Below are positions 57,556 to 64,000 of a DNA stretch of 64,000 bases, one piece after another. Positions within the stretch are counted from its first letter, which is position 1, and every line of letters begins with the position of its first letter. Made by a program: the position numbers and the translations under genes. Location of the stretch: positions 2,754,001 through 2,818,000 of the forward strand of contig NC_045147.1 in the NCBI RefSeq assembly GCF_008831285.2, in the 5' to 3' direction. The DNA comes from Nymphaea colorata. Lineage: Eukaryota > Streptophyta > Magnoliopsida > Nymphaeales > Nymphaeaceae. Under the pieces are notes generated by a model. That model had not been told where the DNA came from. It saw only the letters and a program-made list of their open reading frames with translations, and ran no database searches.

Positions 57556-59519
57556 AAATTAGTAGATATGTGACCCTTATGTGCAAGATCCATAAGGAAC
57601 TATCTTGGTGGTTGATCTTTGCAAGATGGATGGCTGAGAAAATTAAAAAGAAAAAATGAGATATGATGTTTTAGTTGTCTACCTTTAATTAACAAAATTT
57701 TCTTATTTATTCTTTCCCAGCGGTCTATCGTGAAAAGAACAAATAATTACTTACGGGTCTTTGCACCTAAGGGGCACGTGCTTACCATTTTTATGTAGGT
57801 CAGTAACATACTCCTTTCATGATGTTTATGTGTAAAATTTTGAAAAACCTTACATCCAACTGATGGGAAAAGAAAGTATTCAGCATCATCAATAAAATAG
57901 AGATGAGACCCCTCTTGTCAGTAAGTGGATTAGCCGTTCTTAGTACTGTAATTAAGGGTAACTAATTCAAGATCTAAAATTATCTGGTTTAATGCTTAAG
58001 ATGTCTGTAATGTATGGTTCAACCCAAAGAACAGTGGGTTAGCAAAGTATATATAGTCCCAGAATTTGAAAAGGAATTGATTTTGAAAAGCTAAAGGACT
58101 CTTAAGGCGATGGCAATGAAGTTGACAAAAATACCATTGTCATCATCAGGTCATGACATCGAACCCTACACTATATCGTGCATGCAAATGATAGTTTTAG
58201 AAAACTAGTTCCAAAGAAGAATTGAAGATGGTTTTGGAAACTATTAGAAAATCAAGTAAACAATTGGGTTTTCAGAAATTGCATTTCAAAAGGAATTTGA
58301 AAAAGAACTTTAAAAATTGTAAACAAAATTTGAAAATGATAACTGCAATACTCACCTAGAATGCAGAAGAGAGAATCAACAAGTATAATTGTTCTTAATT
58401 TGCTACAAGATGGAACATGTACTGGAACACCAATTTTGAACCATGGCATATATAGAATGCATATGAAACTAGTTTAGATTTGCAAGAACACGAATGTGAT
58501 CATCCTAAATGCATGAAGAAATGTGGCCCAAGAGATAGACCAGAGAAACCTATCCCAAATCTAATGTTCAAATTCAAACCGAGATGTTAAAGGCTGTTCT
58601 CCACAATAATGTAAAACAGAACATATGATCTGGTGGCTAGATTTATGACTAAAGAAAACCTATTAAATAAGTTGGGAATTGACCTGAAGATTGGTGTGAA
58701 CATTCTCTACACATTACGAAAGAATTCTAACTGATAAATTTGGAAAAATATTGCGACACACAAAATGGGATAGTGCTCAACCTAGAGCAGAAATCATGTT
58801 CTCCTGTAAAACAGAACATACACTCTTACTTTGGGACCTACTTTGGAGCAAGGAAACTAGGGTTAACGAGCTTGGTTTCTTCTTAAATTTGGGGTTTGGA
58901 CTCTTTGTGTATTAGACAAACAACTCCAAGTGATGGATTAGGAAAACATTTCTTAGGCTAAGAGCTATGACAGTGTGAATTTAGTAAAAAAATAGTTATT
59001 GCAAAAAATGAGAGCGAACTTGTTTACAACACAACTTTGAAGACAAGTGAAAACTTTGTAAAAGACAACATCTAAAGCCAAAACTTGGTGGGCAGGTCCC
59101 CTGTATGATAAAGAAAGACACAAATAACAATGTTGTGGCACCAAATAAGTGGTTCTAAGCCTGTGGCCACACACAATATAGAAAATTGCAGAAAATTTAA
59201 CAAAAAACAATTTCACTAAAGACTAGGTTAAACACCTTGGATGGACATCCAATTTGGTGTGGGGTAGCCAGACGCACTAAAAAAACGAACAGCCTCACAG
59301 ATTTGAAAAATGACTCCTAGAAATTAAGTTGATGAGTTCCCAAGTTGGTGAATTTTCATGACCGAATTGTGTAAATTTATAAATTCAAAAATTCGAAAAC
59401 CCACCAAATATAGGACTAACAGAATAGTTTTTTACAAGATTTGGTGGAATGCCAGTAGAGACATGGGAGAATTAGAATTTTTAATGGTTCATCAATGCAA
59501 ACCTATAGTTTAGGACAAC
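57201..59519. other. No gene recognised
   Basis: Contains (TA)n at about 57513-57553. Near 57255-57480 two blocks repeat ATTATTAAAAACAC and CATAAACTRTCACTAAT-like words about 115 bp apart. No coding family seen. Confidence 0.45.
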
Positions 59520-59684
59520 GATGTTCCTAAACATATCTTTTTACAAATTCTCATATACGTATAATATAAATATATATACGTGTATTCCATTTTTAAATCT
59601 CTCTCTCTCTCTTTTTAAAATGATATTCTCTTCTCTATTTGATTTAAACATCATTTTCACAAGCTTTCATATACGTATCTATAC

Positions 59685-59773
<89 letters not shown>

Positions 59774-60602
59774 TACCTATCTCTCTTTCTTTTAAATCTT
59801 TGATTTTCAAGATCTCTTTCTTTATATCTCTCTCATAATTAAGTCTTTCATCCTTTTTTTTCATTCTTTTGAATATTTTTCTCTCAAGATCTTTTTATTT
59901 GTCGACTTCATGAAAACTAAAACTCAAGCAATGACCCAATTTGGAATTATGCTTGATGGTTTATAACCCCATTTCATTTTCAAAATTTTCTCTTTCCTCA
60001 AAAATATATATTACCAAAATTTTAGATGTATGTGATGGTAGAAATGCCTTTAGGTGAATGTTGTGATAGGAATGAATCATGTAGGATCGATGCATCTACA
60101 TTCACTTAACATCACAAATGACAACAACCACATCTCTAAAAGATCTTAAACAAGATGAGATAGAGCTCTAACTAGGTAGTAACTGAATTAGAGCAAAACC
60201 TCAAACCTACTTAAAGTCTTAAGAGAATACTAAAGTGACTTCAAAATGATTTCCCAAGCTTTCTAAATGATATTTATAAAAATTTCTCAATTCTAGTTTT
60301 CTCCAAAATGTTTCACATTTTTAAGTAATTCTTCTAGAATCTTTTCAAAAGTTCGAAACATCAAACTTTCAACATTTTTCTCAAACACTACACCGCATAT
60401 AGAATGAAAAGATGTTTAAGCCCAAATGAAATGCATCAATAATAAATATAGTTCTTGGATTGAATAACCCCCGGTAAAGGCACCGGGAATGGTCGAGCCT
60501 CGTACCGACGGGCGAATCCATTTTTCTCTCATTTTCAAAACAAAAACTCATTTTTCTGGTGCACTCCAAAACCAAAAATAGAAATTTTGAGAGATGCAAA
60601 CA
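59520..60602 (-). repeat. Inverted second copy of the 5' part of the LTR-like repeat
   Basis: Read in reverse from 60602 this begins TGTTTGCATCTCTCAAAATT and then follows 43341-44590: GGAGTGC, TTTTTGTTTTGAAAATGAG, TCGCCCGTCGGTACGAGG, GCATTTCATTT, AGGCTTAAACATC and GAAACATTTTG-like blocks, then the (TA)n tract. About 1.1 kb corresponds, with many substitutions and small indels. The far end near 59520 is not a recognised element terminus, so this copy is truncated. Confidence 0.85.
59690..59770. repeat. (TA)n microsatellite
   Basis: About 80 bp of TA within the inverted copy of the LTR-like repeat. Confidence 0.96.
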
Positions 60603-61440
60603 GATGGTGACCGTGATGGGACCTGTCATCATTTGGCTATGCTTATAGTTGATAAATTTTCACTAACTTTAACATCTCATACATTGCCAATGATAAAACA
60701 TGTCCCCTACTTTGGCCTTGACCCCATTGTCATTTCATTACATTTCTTGGTGATTGTATTTGCTTTCTTGCATGTAAGACTAATTAAGAAGGATCAATCA
60801 TGTTCACCTAAATCTTGGATCAAATACAACTCTCCTCAATTTAAAATTTGTTTGAAGACAATGTTTATTCTTCTATTTATTTTAATCATCATCTTAGGCA
60901 ATATTGTATTAGAGACAACTGATTTTGCATAATTTTTCTTATTTCAAAAATCTCCAATACCTATTTGTCCCAGTTATCATGCTGTCGGGCATGGTCTTAA
61001 GTGGTAGCACAAGACTAAGCCTTACAACTTGACCACACCTTGGGCAGAAAAGCTGCTTCTTTGTTGTATATCGATGAGTGTACAAGAAGAAGTTGATAAA
61101 CTTTACTCTTAGTTGCCAAATTAAGGAATCTATGCTCGTATTAAGCCTCTTGGCTAAGGTGTACTGACATATCTTATATGAAATAATTATACTCAATCAT
61201 ATGTGTATTATGCATGATAAATGTGACTTTAAAAAATGTTGGATGTTTATGATTGTATGATGATTGCATGTGTGTCTTCCATACAATCTTTGATCAATTT
61301 AATAATTTTACATTTCATTTTCTTATTTAAATCAATGTCTTTTTTTATCATCTCTATATAACCTTTAACGTGATCACACCATAAGCTCATGTTTTAATTC
61401 TACTATCTAAATGACATTGATTTTTCAAATACTATTATTC
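60603..61440. other. No gene recognised
   Basis: A plus open frame at 60594-60932 has a hydrophobic C-terminal stretch but no recognised family. A minus frame at 60939-61196 is likewise unrecognised. Confidence 0.4.
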
Positions 61441-61459
61441 AGCAAATCTTTTTTTCAGA

Positions 61460-62830
61460 ATTACTTCAAGATCTACATTTTATCATAATTTGTCAATCCC
61501 TCATCTATTCATTGGTCCAACCTCATATTTTCAAACATGATAGCCAGTTGTTGGCTCAATTACCAGCTTTGCTTGACTGATGTCATGCATTCTTTTGCCT
61601 TCATTTTAGCCAAATATTTTTTCAAGTTTCAATACTTATGATGTGACTTTTCTCACATTTTACTACTTCCATAATTTCATTGGATCATCAATTATTCCTT
61701 GGCAAGTTTATTTTTTCTAGAGTCATTTCGAAATCTTCATTTTATTATACATTGTCAATCTCTTATTTATTTGTCCGACCCCATACTCTTGAATATAATG
61801 GCTTCCTATTTGCCCAATTACCAACTCACTTGACTCAGGTCATGCATTATTTTCCCCTTATTCATATGCAGTCCAATAACTTTCTAGCTTCAATAAACAT
61901 AGTGTATCTTTCTTCGCATGGGTCATCAATTATTCTTTGACAAGTCCATTAAATTGCTTCAAAATCTACATTTCATCGTACTTTGTCAATCTCTCATTTA
62001 TTCATTGGTCCAACCTCATGTTTTCTAATTCAATTGCCAACTTTGCTTGGCCTAAGTTTTACATTCTTTGTCCTCATAATTCTCTATCCTCAATACTCAT
62101 AGGATATATTTCTTTGTCTTTTACTACTTCCATAATTTGGGACATCGATTGCTCTTTGTCAATCCATCATTTATTCGTTTGGAATCATATTATCGAACGT
62201 GACTTTGCTTGACAATTTTCTAGCGTCAATACCCATAGTATATCTTTCTCCATATTTTATTACTTTTATGATTTTATTGGGTTATCATTGGATGTCAATT
62301 TTTGCTTTACTCGAGTATACTCCATTTTCAATCATCAGACGTGCATGAATCAAACATCATGTATTGATAAATTGCTCATAAATCTCTCTATCTTCCTATA
62401 TTATCAACTTGATATATTGCTATGAGAATCACTATTTACCGACCATATTTCTACAATAAATTTTTTTCATACAAGCTTTGTCACAATTGCATGTCAAAAT
62501 TTTTTTATATCCAAGCTTAGACACGTGATATTACCTTTCACCCTCACATATCACTTTTCTTTTGTGCATTCATTCTTTGAGGCAACTTCCATTAGTTTCT
62601 CCGCACAAATCTCAGTCCGTGATCAACACGTGCTTGACTCAGGCCATACATTCCTTTTTTTTCATTTATATTTAGCCAATATTTTTTCGGCTTTAATACA
62701 TATTGTGTGTCTTTCTACCATTTACTACTTTCATAATTTTATTGGGCTATCATTTATTCCAAGATTTTTGCTAATGCTCCGATTATATTTTATTTTCAAT
62801 CGTAGGGCATTTGATTTTTGACTTATCAAT
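61460..62830. repeat. Diverged tandem array, period about 170-260 bp
   Basis: A unit word set recurs in order: CTACATTT(T/C)ATC, TTTGTCAATC(C/T)(A/C)TCATTTATTC, GGTCCAACCTCAT, a CATGCATT or similar block, CAATAC(T/C)CATAG, then TTTTACTACTTCCATAATTT and ATTGGRTCATCA. TGTCAATC lies at 61491, 61753, 61984 and 62157. The TACTACTT/CATAATTT part also recurs near 62720. Units are diverged and of unequal length. No coding character. Confidence 0.82.
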
Positions 62831-63795
62831 TCACCCCTGTTGAATCTATATCTTCATGAATCGAACCTCATACATTTATACTCTACTTGAGATTTAATCA
62901 TTTCAAAACTAAGATTTACTGTTTTCCTACATTATCTTGATATCTCGCCATGAGAATAACCATATGTTGATCATATTCTTATAACAAATTTCTTTTCTAC
63001 CAGCTTTGTCTAAATTTCTTCTCCTTGGAGACAAAACAGAGATTCTTGCATACCAAAGCTCATATATATGTTATTACCTTGCACTCTCAATTTTCTATTA
63101 ATGGAAAATATATCAGTTTCCTTTATATAACTTTGTTCACACCTTCTTTTTATTGAGGCAATTGTCATTAGTTTCTTCGCTTCAATTCCAATTTAAGACA
63201 TCAACCTTTTATTTTTGACCCAGCATTCTGTTTTGAATCAGACCCTATCATTTATCAATCATGGCAGCTACTAATACTTAGACATTTTTTTTCAATTATG
63301 AATATTTTGAGACATTTCTAAATTGCTTTTGCGACACGCATTTTTCTTTCACAATCATCATTGTCCACAGAAAAAGGGATCATATTCTAATCAAGTCAAC
63401 TCAGCTACTAAGGTAAAGATTTGATCAAGCGCAATCCGGCCACTAGGTTCAGAGCTTTCTAAAGCTAGCTCAACCATGTCACTAGACAAGAAAATCTTAT
63501 AGAGCAAGCGCAACATGGCTGTTTGGCCGAGGGCTTTTCAAAGTAAGTTCAACCCAAGCACTAGTTTGGGGAATTTTAACAAGTTCAAAATCCAGTCTTC
63601 GGTGAAAATAAAAACTTTACCATAAGGCACTCGAGGTGATAATATGTCTTCTTATCACAACCAATGAAGAAGCAATAGAGTTTCATTCTCAGCTTCAACA
63701 AAGGTATTCGAGGAGATGAGGATTTTTTCATGACATCGCCACTTATTATCAAGCAACCCATTGAGGAAAAGAGTAAAACCTGAAATTATGGACAA
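62831..63795. other. No gene recognised
   Basis: AT-rich sequence between two tandem arrays; no features supported. Confidence 0.45.
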
Positions 63796-63801
63796 AAGAG
63801 C

Positions 63802-64000
63802 AACCCACACAGGCAAGGGGTTAAACCTGCAATATAAGCCGAAGCAACCCGCGCAGGTAAAAAGGTTAAACATACACTACAAGCCAAAGCAACCCACGCA
63901 GGCAAATGAGTTAAACATGCACTGCAAGCCAAAACAACCCGCATAGGTAAGGGAATAGACTTGCACTGCAAGTCAACACAACCCACACAGGTAAGAGGTT
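63802..64000. repeat. 45-bp minisatellite, running off the window
   Basis: AACCC starts recur at 63802, 63846, 63891, 63936 and 63980, a period of 44-45 bp. The unit reads AACCC(A/G)C(A/G)CAGGYAA, then a purine-rich GGTTAAAC, then CACTGCAAGCCAAARC. Copies differ at about 10-20% of bases. Three of the units keep one plus frame open as a 15-residue repeat containing YKPKQP. The right limit is outside the window. Confidence 0.93.

Noticed and set aside
59521-59772. Plus open frame ending in a long Tyr-Ile repeat
   Set aside because: The repeat is a translation of the (TA)n microsatellite within a dispersed repeat.
63802-64000. CRISPR array
   Set aside because: Regular 45-bp periodicity, but the whole unit is repeated with no unique spacers, and the DNA is plant nuclear.

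Overview
This window is nuclear DNA from a flowering plant. It is AT-rich, with large GT-AG introns, LINE and hAT relics, many small inverted-repeat elements and long (TA)n tracts. The lineage cannot be fixed from the sequence. Two genes look intact. On the minus strand at 6628-8625 is a four-exon TRICHOME BIREFRINGENCE-LIKE (TBL/PMR5 family) gene for a predicted 462-residue Golgi polysaccharide O-acetyltransferase. On the plus strand at 23300-37680 is a 20-exon bacterial-type phosphoenolpyruvate carboxylase gene (PPC4) for a predicted 1070-residue enzyme with all catalytic motifs, the BTPC-specific low-complexity insert and the BTPC-type C-terminus RNTG. All exon junctions were derived by hand and keep phase.

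Layout: 1-605 holds a possible small two-exon minus-strand gene of unknown function. 606-6600 is mostly intergenic, with a 44-bp tandem repeat. TBL follows at 6.6-8.6 kb. The stretch 9.4-20 kb is a graveyard: a candidate inverted-repeat element, a minus-strand hAT transposase relic with a TTF-type zinc finger (12.2-14.3 kb), a broken fragment of a host gene resembling TWD40-1 of the TPLATE endocytic complex (15.3-16.2 kb), a LINE relic whose reverse transcriptase lost its catalytic core (16.6-18.8 kb), and an hAT-like short element. PPC4 occupies 23.3-37.7 kb. Its 6.2-kb intron 9 contains nested and adjacent inverted-repeat elements built of GTACC and GTATCG motifs. A LINE 3' relic (zf-RVT plus RNase H) lies tail-to-tail with PPC4.

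From 39.9 kb to the right edge no intact host gene was recognised. That part holds a 61-bp-arm palindrome with a 269-bp tandem duplication, a LINE ORF1 relic, a long LTR-like repeat whose first ~1.2 kb recurs inverted at 59.5-60.6 kb, three small hAT-type elements (two with exact 8-bp target duplications), a diverged tandem array (61.5-62.8 kb) and a 45-bp minisatellite running off the right edge.

TBL and PPC4 are functionally unrelated (cell-wall acetylation and anaplerotic carbon metabolism) and there is no operon-like organisation. The most unusual signal is the family of small elements densely packed with short palindromes, which recurs in several sequence flavours and has colonised the PPC4 intron.
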